Shown here: piece after piece, positions 1-10,027 of the stretch
Layout: every line of letters starts with the position of its first letter
How positions within the stretch are numbered: the first letter of the stretch is position 1
Source of the DNA: Pseudomonas putida
GTDB lineage: Bacteria; Pseudomonadota; Gammaproteobacteria; Pseudomonadales; Pseudomonadaceae
Direction: 5' to 3'
Length of the DNA stretch: 64,000 nt
Assembly: GCF_028682175.1 (NCBI RefSeq)
Contig: NZ_JANHKS010000007.1
Coordinates: forward strand, 1 to 64,000
Program-made: the position numbers and the translations under genes
The notes under the pieces: model-generated
What the model was told of the DNA's origin: nothing
What the model saw: only the letters and a program-made list of their open reading frames with translations
Database searches by the model: none

Positions 1-57
1 CGGCTTGCCGGCGGGGGCGTCTGTGAAATCGCCCCCGCCGGCAAGCCGTGCTGCTAC
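1..57. repeat. REP doublet (GTAGCAG...GGCTTGCCGGCGG type), cut by window edge
   Basis: Inverted repeat with arms CGGCTTGCCGGCGGGGGCG and its complement around a short loop. The right arm ends in GCTGCTAC; the matching outer GTAGCAGCA of the left arm lies before the window. Fuller copies of the same family occur at 4151, 22293 and 42191. It lies 13 bases downstream of rlmB and may act as an mRNA 3' hairpin. Confidence 0.85.
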
Positions 58-70
58 GGATGGTGCGGGA

Positions 71-832
71 TCAAGCTTTCCTGGCAGCAGCCTTGGCGCT
101 GCGCTGGCGCATCGCTTCGAACAGGCAGACACCGGTCGCCACGGACACGTTCAGGCTGCTGACGCTACCGGCCATCGGCAAGCGCACCAGGTAGTCGCAG
201 TGCTCGCGGGTCAGGCGGCGCATGCCTTTGCCTTCGGCGCCCATGATCATGATGGTCGGCCCGGTCAGGTCCTGTTGATACAGTTCCTGTTCGGCCTCGC
301 CCGCCGTGCCGACGATCCACAGGCCGCGCTGCTGGAGTTTTTCCAGGGTGCGCGCCAGGTTGGTCACGGCCACCAGCGGAATCACTTCCGCCGCGCCGCA
401 CGCCACTTTACGCACGGTCGGAGTCAGGGTCGCGGACTTGTCCTTGGGCACGATCACCGCCAGCGCACCGGCCGCATCGGCAGTACGCAGGCAGGCGCCG
501 AGGTTGTGCGGGTCGGTCACGCCGTCCAGCACCAGAATCAGCGGCGGGCCTTCGGTACGGTCCAGCAGCTCGTCGAGCATCGCCTCGCCCCAGACCTGGC
601 TTGGGCTGACATCCGCCACCACGCCCTGGTGAACACCTTCAACCCAGGCGTCCATCTCACGGCGCTCGGCCTGCCCAACCGACACACGGTTCTGCGCCGC
701 CAGATCGATCAACACCTGAACGCGCGGGTCGCTGCGGCCTTCAGCCAGCCAGATCTGCTTGACCCGCTTGGGGTGATGACGCAACAACGCTTCTACCGCG
801 TGAACGCCGTAGATTTTTTCCAGCTGACTCAT
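71..832 (-). CDS. rlmB: 23S rRNA (guanosine-2'-O-)-methyltransferase RlmB
   Basis: A SpoU/TrmH-family (SPOUT) methyltransferase that methylates the ribose of G2251 in the 23S rRNA peptidyl-transferase centre using SAM. The 253-residue length is normal for RlmB. The N-terminal ~75 residues form the L30e-like RNA-binding part. The knot domain carries the three SpoU motifs: DPHNLGACLRTADA (107-120, catalytic Arg), MGAEGKGM (197-204) and LPMAGSVSSLNVSVA (218-232). The start overlaps the rnr stop as ATGA, so the two genes should be translationally coupled, matching the rnr-rlmB pairing known in other gammaproteobacteria. A REP hairpin follows the stop. Confidence 0.97.
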   Translation of the reverse strand: MSQLEKIYGVHAVEALLRHHPKRVKQIWLAEGRSDPRVQVLIDLAAQNRVSVGQAERREMDAWVEGVHQGVVADVSPSQVWGEAMLDELLDRTEGPPLILVLDGVTDPHNLGACLRTADAAGALAVIVPKDKSATLTPTVRKVACGAAEVIPLVAVTNLARTLEKLQQRGLWIVGTAGEAEQELYQQDLTGPTIMIMGAEGKGMRRLTREHCDYLVRLPMAGSVSSLNVSVATGVCLFEAMRQRSAKAAARKA

Positions 833-3447
833 GACTTCGCCTTAGGTTTACGCGCCCCGCCGCTCTTGGCAGCCGGAGCCGAGCCCGATTTTGGCGGGCC
901 TTTACGGTGTTTACTCGGTTTTGCCGACTTGCCGGCAGGAGCGGAGTCACTCCGGGACGGCTTTCCCGACGACGCCTTGCTACCACCCTTCGCTTCAGCC
1001 AGCAGGGCTTTTTTCATCTCGCGGCTCTTGCGCACTTCGGCGTTCTTGGCTGCCGCATCGCTTGGGCGATAGGCCTCGACCACAGGCTCCTTGGCGGCAC
1101 GACGGCTCGGGCGAGAGGAGCTGGTCTTTTCCGCAGCCTTCTCGACAGGCGCAGGCTCTGCGGCCTTGCGCTTGCGGGTCGTCGGCGAAACAGCGGCCTT
1201 GTCGGACATTTCGAAGTCGATCTTGCGCTCGTCGAGATCGACGCGCATGACCCGCACTTCGACGGTGTCACCCAGACGGAAGCTGCGACCGGTGCGCTCG
1301 CCCGCCAGACGGTGATGAACCGGGTCGAAATGGTAATAGTCGCCCGGCAGCGCGGTGACGTGCACCAGGCCTTCGACGTAGATGTCAGTCAGCTCGACGA
1401 ACAGACCAAAGCCGGTCACAGCCGTGATCACGCCCGGGAACGACTCGCCCACGCGATCCTTCATGAACTCGCACTTGAGCCAGTTGGTCACGTCGCGCGT
1501 GGCCTCGTCGGCACGGCGTTCGCTCATCGAGCACTGTTCGCCCAACTGCTCCAGCGCCGCCACGTCGTACGGGTAGATCCGAGCTTTCGGGATGGTCGAA
1601 CCACCAGCACGACGAACGTGCGGGGTGTCCTGCTTCGAGTGAATGACGCTGCGAATGGCCCGATGGGTCAGCAGGTCCGGGTAGCGGCGAATCGGCGAGG
1701 TGAAGTGGGTGTACGCCTCGTAATTCAGGCCGAAGTGGCCGTTGTTGTCGGAGGTGTAAACCGCCTGGCTCAGCGAGCGCAGCATGACGGTCTGGATCAG
1801 GTGGTAATCCGGACGGTCCTTGATGTTTTCCAGCAGCGCCTGGTAGTCCTTCGGCGACGGACCGTCCTTGCCCTTGTGCAGGGAAAGGCCCAGCTCACCG
1901 AGGAAGGCACGCAGTTTTTCCAGGCGCTCCGGCGGCGGGCCGTCGTGGACGCGGTACAGCGCAGGAATCTCGTGTTTCTTGAGGAATTGCGCGGTGGCCA
2001 CGTTCGCCGCCAGCATGCATTCTTCGATCAGCTTGTGAGCGTCGTTGCGGGTGGTCGGCCGAATTTCGGCGATCTTGCGCTCGGAACCGAAGATGATCCG
2101 GGTTTCCTGGGTCTCGAAATCGATCGCGCCGCGGGCATGACGGGCGCCCAGCAGGACCTTGTACAACGCATAGAGCTGCTTGAGGTCCGGCACGACTTCG
2201 CCGTACTGGCTGCGCAGTTGCTTGGCCTCGGCGGTTTTCGGGTGCTCCAGCATCGTGCTGACCTTGTTGTAGGTCAGGCGTGCATGGGAATGGATCACCG
2301 CCTCGTAGAACACGTAGTCGGTCATTTCGCCGGTCTTGGAGATGGTCATCTCGCAGACCATCGCCAGACGGTCGACCAGCGGATTGAGCGAGCACAGGCC
2401 GTTGGACAACTGCTCGGGCAGCATCGGCACCACGCGCTCCGGGAAGTACACGGAGTTGCCGCGCACCTGGGATTCGGCATCCAGCGCCGAGCCGATCTTC
2501 ACGTAGCTGGAGACGTCGGCAATGGCCACGTACAGCTTCCAGCCACCGGAGAACAGGCGCAGCTTGCCCGGTTTGGCTTCGCAGTACACCGCGTCGTCGA
2601 AGTCGCGGGCGTCTTCGCCGTCGATGGTGACGAACGGCAGGTGGCGCAGGTCGATGCGGTGTTCCTTGTCCTTCTCCTGCACTTCAGGCTTGAGCTTGGC
2701 GGCTTCCTTGAGCACCGCTTCAGGCCAGACGTGAGGGATGTCGTAGGTACGCAGCGCGACATCGATTTCCATGCCCGGCGCCATGTAGTTGCCCACGACT
2801 TCGACCACGTCGCCCTGAGGCTGGAAGCGCGGCGTCGGCCAGTGAGTGATCTTCACCTCGACGAACTGGCCGATCTTGGCGTTGGCGTTGCGGCCCGGCG
2901 TGACCAGCACTTCCTGCTGGATCTTCGGGTTGTCGGCGACGACGAAACCGATGCCCTGCTCCTCGAAGTAGCGACCGACGATGGTTTCGTGGGCGCGGGA
3001 GATGACCTCGACGATCACGCCTTCGCGACGGCCACGACGATCAAGGCCCGAAACCCGTGCCAGGGCACGGTCGCCATCGAACACCAGGCGCATCTGCGCC
3101 GGGCTCATGAACAGGTCGTCCGAACCGTCGTCCGGGACCAGGAAGCCGAAGCCGTCGCGGTGACCGCTGATGCGGCCCAGGATCAGGTCGAGCTTGTCCA
3201 CCGGCGCGTAGGTGCCGCGGCGGGTGTAGATCAGTTGGCCATCGCGCTCCATGGCGCGCAGGCGCCGGCGCAGGGCCTCAATCTGATCTTCGGTGGTCAG
3301 GCCGAACTCTGCGACCAGCTCTTCACGGGCTGCGGGTGATCCGCGCTCGGAGAGGTGCGCCAGGATCAGTTCGCGGCTTGGGATGGGGTTTTCGTATTTT
3401 TCCGCTTCACGAGCGGCCTCGGGATCGAGGGACTGCCAATCGGCCAT
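829..3447 (-). CDS. rnr: Ribonuclease R
   Basis: A 3'-5' processive exoribonuclease of the RNB (RNase II) family that degrades structured RNA and takes part in rRNA quality control. The 872 residues are laid out as in RNase R: an N-terminal winged-helix part (about 20-80), cold-shock-like domains (about 85-230), the RNB catalytic domain with DGEDARDFDDAV at 276-287 carrying the metal-binding Asp residues, an S1 domain near 640-725 (GVITAVTGFGLFVEL), and a Lys/Arg/Ser/Ala-rich low-complexity tail from about 735. The basic tail is longer than in E. coli. The ATG has AAGGTGA about 10 bases upstream. It heads a two-gene unit with rlmB. Confidence 0.97.
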   Translation of the reverse strand: MADWQSLDPEAAREAEKYENPIPSRELILAHLSERGSPAAREELVAEFGLTTEDQIEALRRRLRAMERDGQLIYTRRGTYAPVDKLDLILGRISGHRDGFGFLVPDDGSDDLFMSPAQMRLVFDGDRALARVSGLDRRGRREGVIVEVISRAHETIVGRYFEEQGIGFVVADNPKIQQEVLVTPGRNANAKIGQFVEVKITHWPTPRFQPQGDVVEVVGNYMAPGMEIDVALRTYDIPHVWPEAVLKEAAKLKPEVQEKDKEHRIDLRHLPFVTIDGEDARDFDDAVYCEAKPGKLRLFSGGWKLYVAIADVSSYVKIGSALDAESQVRGNSVYFPERVVPMLPEQLSNGLCSLNPLVDRLAMVCEMTISKTGEMTDYVFYEAVIHSHARLTYNKVSTMLEHPKTAEAKQLRSQYGEVVPDLKQLYALYKVLLGARHARGAIDFETQETRIIFGSERKIAEIRPTTRNDAHKLIEECMLAANVATAQFLKKHEIPALYRVHDGPPPERLEKLRAFLGELGLSLHKGKDGPSPKDYQALLENIKDRPDYHLIQTVMLRSLSQAVYTSDNNGHFGLNYEAYTHFTSPIRRYPDLLTHRAIRSVIHSKQDTPHVRRAGGSTIPKARIYPYDVAALEQLGEQCSMSERRADEATRDVTNWLKCEFMKDRVGESFPGVITAVTGFGLFVELTDIYVEGLVHVTALPGDYYHFDPVHHRLAGERTGRSFRLGDTVEVRVMRVDLDERKIDFEMSDKAAVSPTTRKRKAAEPAPVEKAAEKTSSSRPSRRAAKEPVVEAYRPSDAAAKNAEVRKSREMKKALLAEAKGGSKASSGKPSRSDSAPAGKSAKPSKHRKGPPKSGSAPAAKSGGARKPKAKS

Positions 3448-3561
3448 TAGAATGAGTTCACCTTATCTGTATGCAATTAGTTTGGCATATACCCGATTGA
3501 AACGCGAAGGCAGCGTTTGCTGAGTCTTTTCGCTATTTCAAAAAAAATTTCACTTCGGGGG

Positions 3562-3590
3562 TTTACAGCCCCGATTCCCATCCGTAAGAT
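3562..3590 (+). promoter_or_regulatory. Sigma-70 promoter of the tRNA-Leu genes
   Basis: TTTACA, a 17-base spacer and TAAGAT, followed by the GC-rich discriminator GCGCCCC. Start of transcription is expected about 80 bases before the first tRNA. The GC-rich discriminator is the type associated with stringent (ppGpp) control of stable RNA genes; that control is inferred. Confidence 0.7.
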
Positions 3591-3674
3591 GCGCCCCACA
3601 ACGACGGCACACGCCACGTTGTAGTTGAAATCAAGCGGCTTTTTAAACAAATAGTCGAATGAAATCAACGAATT

Positions 3675-3761
3675 GCCCAGATGGTGAAATTGGTAGACAC
3701 GCCAGCTTCAGGTGCTGGTGACCTTACGGTCGTGGAAGTTCGAGTCTTCTTCTGGGCACCA
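3675..3761 (+). tRNA. tRNA-Leu (anticodon CAG), copy 1
   Basis: An 87-base class II tRNA with encoded CCA. The acceptor stem is GCCCAGA paired with TCTGGGC. The anticodon stem-loop is CCAGC-TTCAGGT-GCTGG, giving anticodon CAG (reads CUG, the main Leu codon in high-GC Pseudomonas). A long variable arm (TGACCTTACGGTCG) follows and the T arm contains GTTCGAGTC. It differs from copy 2 at the last acceptor pair (A-T here, G-C there). Confidence 0.97.
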
Positions 3762-3770
3762 ATTCAACGA

Positions 3771-3799
3771 AACCGAGCCAAGTGCTCGGTTTTGTGCTT
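3771..3799 (+). terminator. Intrinsic terminator after tRNA-Leu copy 1
   Basis: Stem AACCGAG / CTCGGTT with loop CCAAGTG, followed by TTTGTGCTTT. The same hairpin follows the second tRNA, so each tRNA has its own terminator. The rest of the gap to copy 2 is AT-rich and shows no gene. Confidence 0.85.
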
Positions 3800-3992
3800 T
3801 CCGGGGTTTGAAAAAACCCGCAGCAGAACCATCTCCCAGCCTAGTCCATTCCCCGACTTGCGCGATTGCGAACAGCGACCGCCCTTCTCGCCCGCCTCCT
3901 TTTGGGCGCATCCTGCAAAAAATCCATCTCGCGCTAATTTTTCTCAAATTTATGTTGCATTAAAACGAAAAATCTAATTAAATCAGCGCCAT

Positions 3993-4079
3993 GCCCAGGT
4001 GGTGAAATTGGTAGACACGCCAGCTTCAGGTGCTGGTGACCTTACGGTCGTGGAAGTTCGAGTCTTCTCCTGGGCACCA
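3993..4079 (+). tRNA. tRNA-Leu (anticodon CAG), copy 2
   Basis: Same 87-base structure, anticodon CAG and encoded CCA as copy 1. The acceptor stem is GCCCAGG / CCTGGGC, a compensated change at the seventh base pair. The 231 bases separating the copies include a terminator, so copy 2 needs read-through or its own promoter; I see only a weak candidate (TTGCAT, 16 bases, ATTAAA) in the AT-rich stretch upstream. Confidence 0.97.
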
Positions 4080-4090
4080 AACAAAAACGA

Positions 4091-4119
4091 AACCGAGCCA
4101 AGTGCTCGGTTTTGTGCTT
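4091..4119 (+). terminator. Intrinsic terminator after tRNA-Leu copy 2
   Basis: Repeat of the AACCGAG / CTCGGTT hairpin and TTTGTGCTTT tail seen after copy 1. Confidence 0.85.
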
Positions 4120-4150
4120 TCTGGGGGTTGGAAAATCTCACCTACTTTAC

Positions 4151-4239
4151 GTAGCAGCACGGCTTGCCGGCGGGAGCGGTGTGTCAGCGCCAGCGATGTT
4201 GGCTGACACGCCGCCCCCGCCGGCAAGCCGTGCTGCTAC
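4151..4239. repeat. REP doublet (GTAGCAGCACGGCTTGCC type)
   Basis: Two inverted copies of GTAGCAGCACGGCTTGCCGG around a ~45-base centre that holds its own complementary stretch (GTGTCAGC / GCTGACAC). It lies between the tRNA pair and the 3' end of the chemoreceptor gene, a typical REPIN-like arrangement. Confidence 0.9.
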
Positions 4240-4243
4240 GGGT

Positions 4244-6178
4244 CTATGCGCGGAACTGCCCCAGGCTCGCCTTGAGCTGCGCCGCCAGTTTGTCCAGCGC
4301 CTTGCCACTGGCCGTCGTCTCTACCACCGCCTGCGCGGCCTTCTCTGCCTGCGCATGAATAACCTCGACACGCCCACGCACCGCTTGCGCACCCTGCGCC
4401 TGCTGCTCGGCCGCACGCGTCGCCAGGCCTATCGCCGCATGCACCTGCTCGACCGATGTCTGCACGCTTTGCTGCAGGCGCGCGCTGTCGCGCAATACGG
4501 CCAACCCTTCCTTGGCCTGACGCCCGGCCAGCCCGATGGTGGCCACGGCCTCTTTCGCGCCTGACTGCAATTTCGCGATGTGTTCCTGAATGTCACCGGT
4601 CGAGCTTTGCGTCTTGCTGGCCAGCGCCCGCACTTCATCCGCCACCACAGCAAAGCCGCGACCGGTTTCGCCCGCCCGCGCCGCTTCGATCGCCGCGTTG
4701 AGGGCCAGCAGGTTGGTCTGTTCGGCAATGCCATGAATCACTTCCAGCACCACCTCGATTTGTTCGCTCTGCTGCGCAAGGCGCTCGATCACCTGCGATC
4801 CGGTTTCGACCTGTCCGGCCAGCGCCTCGATCAGATTGCCCACCTGCGCGGAGGTGCGGGTGTTTTCATCGGTTGCCTGGCGGATATCCACCACTTGCTG
4901 CAAGGCCGCCTGCATCGCCTTGCTTTCAGCCTGCGCCTCGTCGGCCATGTGCGACAGCGCCTGCAAACTCGCCGCTACCTCATCGCGCTGCAGTTCGGCT
5001 GCAGCATCGGCCCCGGCGTTGCGCTTGCTCATCGCACCGATCTCGACGCCCGTCTGCTGCGCCACATCCCCGGCCTCACGCACGATGGGCTGCAACTTGT
5101 CGACGAACCGATTTACGGCAGCCGCCATGTCACCGATCTCGTCGTTGCTGTTGAGCTTGACCCGCTTGGTCAGGTCGCCCTCTCCCGCCGCCAGATCATC
5201 CAGCGCACGGTTGAGTAACTGGATACGCAGCACGACACGGCGCCCCAATACCACCGCCAGCACGATCAACACGCCAAGTCCGACCAGCGCCAGGCCCACG
5301 CCTATTTTCAGGCGCAAAGCCTCTGCCGCTTCCTGAACCGCTGAACGGGTATTGGTCGCCATCGCCGTGGCCGAGCCTTGCGCCGTTTGCAGCCGCGCAC
5401 GCAGCGCGCCGGAACTCTCCGCCGCAGCACCACCCAGGCTCTCAGACACCAGTTGCTCGCCACTGCCGATCAGCGCCGTGAAGCGTTTGTCCAGCGCCGC
5501 CAGGTCAGTCTCGACCGAGGCCGTGGAAACGCCCATGCGCACCTTGCCGATCTCGACGCCATTGGGGCTGATGGACGCCTCGACGTAGTACACCTGCGGG
5601 TCTTTCTGCGCAGCATTGAGCACCTTGTCCATGGCACGCTCGCCATCGCCCTTGGCCAGCAGCGACTTGATCGCCTCGCTGTCGCGGTTCAGGTAGCGGG
5701 TCAGGTGTTCGCCCTGGGCGTCGTCGTACACCACGAACAGCACGTTGGGATTGCGCTGGGCGCGGCGGGCGAACTCGGAAAGCGTCGGCGTATCGTTGTC
5801 CCACATGGCGCGAGGCGCGACCGCTGCAAGAAGCTCTGCCATGTCTGTTGCCGAATCCTTCAGATCCTTCTCAAGCGTCGCACGCAGTTGCTTCTGCTCG
5901 TCCTTCAGGCGCGTAGAGAGCCCTGCGCTCAAGCGCTGGCGGGTATTCTGCGAAAGGCTGTCCAGACTGGATGTTACGTCGCGGCTTGCCTGCTCAAGCT
6001 CCCCGGACAAGTGTTGCGAATCTACACCCAGGCGCGCGGCGAGATCGGACTCCAGCGCCGTGACCGTGCTCCGGGTCAGGGCGAGCGCAACCAGCACCTG
6101 CACCAAAAGGGCAATGCCAAGGGCAATGAATACGGGGCGCAGCAAGCGGCTGCGAAAAAGCGAAAGAACGGCAGACAC
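4244..6178 (-). CDS. Methyl-accepting chemotaxis protein
   Basis: Inner-membrane chemoreceptor feeding the CheA-CheW pathway; ligand unknown. The 644 residues run: TM1 (about 14-36), a large periplasmic sensor (about 37-291) whose 120-225 part looks Cache/PAS-like, TM2 (292-312), HAMP (313-366, [19 protein letters not shown]) and a signalling domain with the conserved hairpin tip [19 protein letters not shown] (486-504). There is no C-terminal CheR/CheB-docking pentapeptide; it ends LGQFRA. I chose the GTG at 6178, preceded by GGGGGATCTCCT, over a longer frame, because a sigma-54-type promoter would start transcription near 6227. It sits alone between the tRNAs and purA. Confidence 0.93.
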   Translation of the reverse strand: MSAVLSLFRSRLLRPVFIALGIALLVQVLVALALTRSTVTALESDLAARLGVDSQHLSGELEQASRDVTSSLDSLSQNTRQRLSAGLSTRLKDEQKQLRATLEKDLKDSATDMAELLAAVAPRAMWDNDTPTLSEFARRAQRNPNVLFVVYDDAQGEHLTRYLNRDSEAIKSLLAKGDGERAMDKVLNAAQKDPQVYYVEASISPNGVEIGKVRMGVSTASVETDLAALDKRFTALIGSGEQLVSESLGGAAAESSGALRARLQTAQGSATAMATNTRSAVQEAAEALRLKIGVGLALVGLGVLIVLAVVLGRRVVLRIQLLNRALDDLAAGEGDLTKRVKLNSNDEIGDMAAAVNRFVDKLQPIVREAGDVAQQTGVEIGAMSKRNAGADAAAELQRDEVAASLQALSHMADEAQAESKAMQAALQQVVDIRQATDENTRTSAQVGNLIEALAGQVETGSQVIERLAQQSEQIEVVLEVIHGIAEQTNLLALNAAIEAARAGETGRGFAVVADEVRALASKTQSSTGDIQEHIAKLQSGAKEAVATIGLAGRQAKEGLAVLRDSARLQQSVQTSVEQVHAAIGLATRAAEQQAQGAQAVRGRVEVIHAQAEKAAQAVVETTASGKALDKLAAQLKASLGQFRA

Positions 6179-6237
6179 AGGAGATCCCCCAGCGCAAGCG
6201 CCACTAAAATGATGGCGTCTTTTCTGGCGGTATTTAC

Positions 6238-6255
6238 AGCAAGTGTTGTGCCGTA
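6238..6255 (-). promoter_or_regulatory. Sigma-54 (-24/-12) promoter of the chemoreceptor gene
   Basis: The minus strand reads CGGCACAACACTTGCT: GG and GC separated by exactly 10 bases, matching the TGGCAC-N5-TTGCW consensus at all but the first T. Predicted start near 6227 leaves a ~49-base leader to the GTG. This implies RpoN control, common for motility genes in Pseudomonas; untested here. Confidence 0.55.
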
Positions 6256-6278
6256 ATCGAAAGAGGGATATTGCAGGC

Positions 6279-6312
6279 AAAACAAAGGGCCGCCTGAGCG
6301 ACCCTTTGTTTG
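6279..6312 (-). terminator. Intrinsic terminator after purA
   Basis: Ten-pair stem AAACAAAGGG / CCCTTTGTTT read on the minus strand just after the purA stop, ending in TTTGTTTT. It separates the purA transcript from the chemoreceptor gene. Confidence 0.8.
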
Positions 6313-6327
6313 TGCATCAACGACTTA

Positions 6328-7635
<1,308 letters not shown>

Positions 7636-7674
7636 TCACGCAAACTTGGTGCCGGCTGCAGCCGACTGGAAAAC

Positions 7675-8862
7675 TCAAGAGGCCAGCGGCATTACCTGCC
7701 AAAGCTCGCCATGCTGAATCAATTGCCGATCACAGTCGGCTTCTTTCGCTGCGCAGACCTCCTGGCCCGGCAACGCCTGGACCACGCGCTCACCTTCGCT
7801 GCGCAGCTGGCAGACTTTCTGCCAGAGTGCCGCATCGGTGCTGTCAGGCATCCAGATACCGCCAGACGGTAGCTCGATCTGTGCCTGCCCTAGCGTGACC
7901 AGGGTCTTGAGATCGGTGGAGAAGCCCGTTGCCGGACGCGCACGACCGAAGTCGGCACCGATATCATCGTAACGACCGCCCTGGGCGATGGACTGGCCAA
8001 CGCCCGGAACGAATACCGCGAACACCACGCCGGTGTGGTAGTGATAACCACGCAGCTCGCCCAAGTCGAAGTACAGCGGCAGATCCGGGAAGCGAGCCGA
8101 CAGACGCTCTGCGATTTCCAGCAGATCGTCCAGTGCCTCGATGACCGGTGCCGGCGCCTTGGCCAGACGGTCACGGGCAGCGGCGAGCACTTCACGACCA
8201 CCGCACAGATCGACCAATGCACGCAGCATGGCGGCCAGATCCGCTGGCAGGTTTTCGGTCAAGGTCACGACTTCGTCGATGGCCTTGCGCTGCAGGGCAT
8301 CGAACAGCTGCTGCTCGACTTCGCCCGACAGACCGGCCGCACGGGCCAGGCCACGGTAGATACCGACATGGCCCAGGTCCATATGGACATCAGGCACGTC
8401 CGACAGTTGAAGCATAGCCAGCATCAGGCTGATGACTTCGACATCGCTGCTTGGGCTGGCGTCGCCGTACAACTCGGCACCCAACTGGATCGGGCTGCGC
8501 GAGGACGACAGGGCACGAGGCTGCGCATGCAGGACGCTACCGGCGTAGCACAGGCGGCTCGGGCCTTCGCGGCGCAGGGTGTGCGCGTCGATCCGGGCGA
8601 CCTGCGGGGTGATGTCCGCACGGAAACCCATCTGCCGGCCCGACTGCGGGTCGACCACCTTGAAGGTGCGCAGATCCAGATCCTGGCCAGCACCTGTGAG
8701 CAGTGATTCGAGGTATTCGATGTGCGGGGTGACGACGAACTCGTAGCCCCAGCTCTGAAACAGATCCAACACCTGACGACGCGCCACTTCTATGCGCGCA
8801 GCTTCCGGCGGCAGTACTTCCTCGATGCCATCCGGCAGCAGCCAGCGGTCAACCGTTGCCAT
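7675..8862 (-). CDS. hisZ: ATP phosphoribosyltransferase regulatory subunit HisZ
   Basis: A histidyl-tRNA-synthetase paralogue that lacks aminoacylation and instead forms a complex with short-form HisG, giving histidine feedback control of the first histidine biosynthesis step. The 395 residues show the class II synthetase-like core ([44 protein letters not shown]) without a C-terminal anticodon domain, as expected of HisZ. The ATG follows GGGGAAAGGCGTA. The location next to purA and away from hisG is the usual Pseudomonas arrangement. The ~190 bases between the hflC terminator and this gene show no small gene or recognised riboswitch. Confidence 0.95.
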   Translation of the reverse strand: MATVDRWLLPDGIEEVLPPEAARIEVARRQVLDLFQSWGYEFVVTPHIEYLESLLTGAGQDLDLRTFKVVDPQSGRQMGFRADITPQVARIDAHTLRREGPSRLCYAGSVLHAQPRALSSSRSPIQLGAELYGDASPSSDVEVISLMLAMLQLSDVPDVHMDLGHVGIYRGLARAAGLSGEVEQQLFDALQRKAIDEVVTLTENLPADLAAMLRALVDLCGGREVLAAARDRLAKAPAPVIEALDDLLEIAERLSARFPDLPLYFDLGELRGYHYHTGVVFAVFVPGVGQSIAQGGRYDDIGADFGRARPATGFSTDLKTLVTLGQAQIELPSGGIWMPDSTDAALWQKVCQLRSEGERVVQALPGQEVCAAKEADCDRQLIQHGELWQVMPLAS

Positions 8863-9049
8863 TACGCCTTTCCCCTATGATCCGGGCGGCCAACCCTCGG
8901 GCGGGCCTTGAGTGAAGCAGACAGTGCCCTGCGGACGTCGTTTTCAGGGCGTTTGCGCCTGAGCCTTCTGTCTCGCAGCTTTGCGAACACTGTCCTCGAA
9001 AAAACTGCCGCGCACGAAACACGCCACGGCCAATCAATCGTGTAGACGC

Positions 9050-9073
9050 AAAAAAGCCGGGAATTTCCCGGCT
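9050..9073 (-). terminator. Intrinsic terminator of the hfq-hfl superoperon
   Basis: The minus strand reads AGCCGGGAAATTCCCGGCT followed by TTTTTG, a textbook intrinsic terminator ~85 bases after the hflC stop. A second GC-rich hairpin (CCCCGCCGG / CCGGCGGGG, 9107-9137) lies between the stop and this site. Confidence 0.9.
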
Positions 9074-9157
9074 GCCGCATCATACACACGTTTTGGCGCA
9101 GGATCACCCCGCCGGACAGTTTTGCCGCCCGGCGGGGCCATCAATTACCGTGCGCGA

Positions 9158-10027
9158 TTACGGTTTGGCTTTCTCCAGGTAGCGGAAAAACTCGCTGCCC
9201 GGATCCAGCACCATCACGTCGCTCTTGTTCGCGAAACTTTCGCGGTAGGCACGCAGGCTGCGGTAGAACGCGTAGAACTCCTGATCCTGACCGTAGGCCT
9301 TGGAATAGATGGCGGCGGCTTGTGCATCACCGTCACCACGGGCTTCCTCGGACTCACGATAGGCTTCGGCCAGCAACACGCGGCGTTGACGATCGGCGTC
9401 GGCACGGATGCCTTCGGCCAGCTCGTTACCCTTGGCGCGGTGCTCGCGAGCTTCACGCTCACGCTCGGTGCTCATGCGCTCGAACACGCTGCGGTTCACT
9501 TCCTTGGGCAGGTCGATGGCCTTGACGCGGACGTCGATGACTTCGATGCCCAGTTCCTTCTCGGCCATGCGGTTCAGGGAAGCGGTGATGTCAGCCATCA
9601 ACGCATCGCGCTCACCCGACACGGCTTCGTGCAGGGTGCGCTTGCCGAACTGGTCACGCAGCCCGGACTCCAGGCGGCGGGACAGGCGCTCGTCAGCGAT
9701 CTGCTTCAGGCCCGATGTCGCGGTGTAGAAACGCTCTGCGTCCTTCACGCGCCACTTGGCGTAGGCATCGACCATGACCGCTTTCTTTTCCAGCGTCAGG
9801 AAACGCTGGGTCGGCGCGTCCAGGGTCAACAGGCGACCATCGAACTTGCGAACCTGGTTCACGTAAGGAACCTTCACATGCAGGCCTGGCGCGACATCCG
9901 CCTGGACCACACGACCAAATTGCAGCAATACCGCCCGCTCGGTCTGCGAGACGATATAGAAGCTGTTCCACGCGACCACGGCCAGTACGGCACAGACGAT
10001 CAGGGCGACCAGAGATTTATTGCTCAT
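9158..10027 (-). CDS. hflC: HflC, protease modulator
   Basis: Membrane-anchored SPFH/prohibitin-family protein that, with HflK, forms a large periplasm-facing cage around FtsH and limits its proteolysis of membrane proteins. The 289 residues have an N-terminal membrane anchor (SLVALIVCAVLAVVAWNSFYIV, about 5-26), then the SPFH domain (SQTERAVLLQFGRVV) and a charged Ala/Glu/Arg-rich coiled-coil around 190-250. The start overlaps the hflK stop by one base (TGATG), ensuring coupled synthesis of the two partners. It is the last gene of the superoperon. Confidence 0.97.
   Translation of the reverse strand: MSNKSLVALIVCAVLAVVAWNSFYIVSQTERAVLLQFGRVVQADVAPGLHVKVPYVNQVRKFDGRLLTLDAPTQRFLTLEKKAVMVDAYAKWRVKDAERFYTATSGLKQIADERLSRRLESGLRDQFGKRTLHEAVSGERDALMADITASLNRMAEKELGIEVIDVRVKAIDLPKEVNRSVFERMSTEREREAREHRAKGNELAEGIRADADRQRRVLLAEAYRESEEARGDGDAQAAAIYSKAYGQDQEFYAFYRSLRAYRESFANKSDVMVLDPGSEFFRYLEKAKP

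Noticed and set aside
907..3339. 810-codon open frame antisense to rnr
   Set aside because: Composition is the mirror of a high-GC gene (Gln/Val/Ala/His/Asp-rich, no motif, no ribosome site), while rnr has all RNase R motifs.
3675..4239. tRNA-associated integration site
   Set aside because: No integrase or repeated tRNA 3' fragment nearby other than the second complete tRNA; neighbours are core genes.
8863..9049. Small DUF2065 gene or purine/histidine leader riboswitch before hisZ
   Set aside because: No frame here encodes a DUF2065-like membrane peptide and I cannot build a known riboswitch core.
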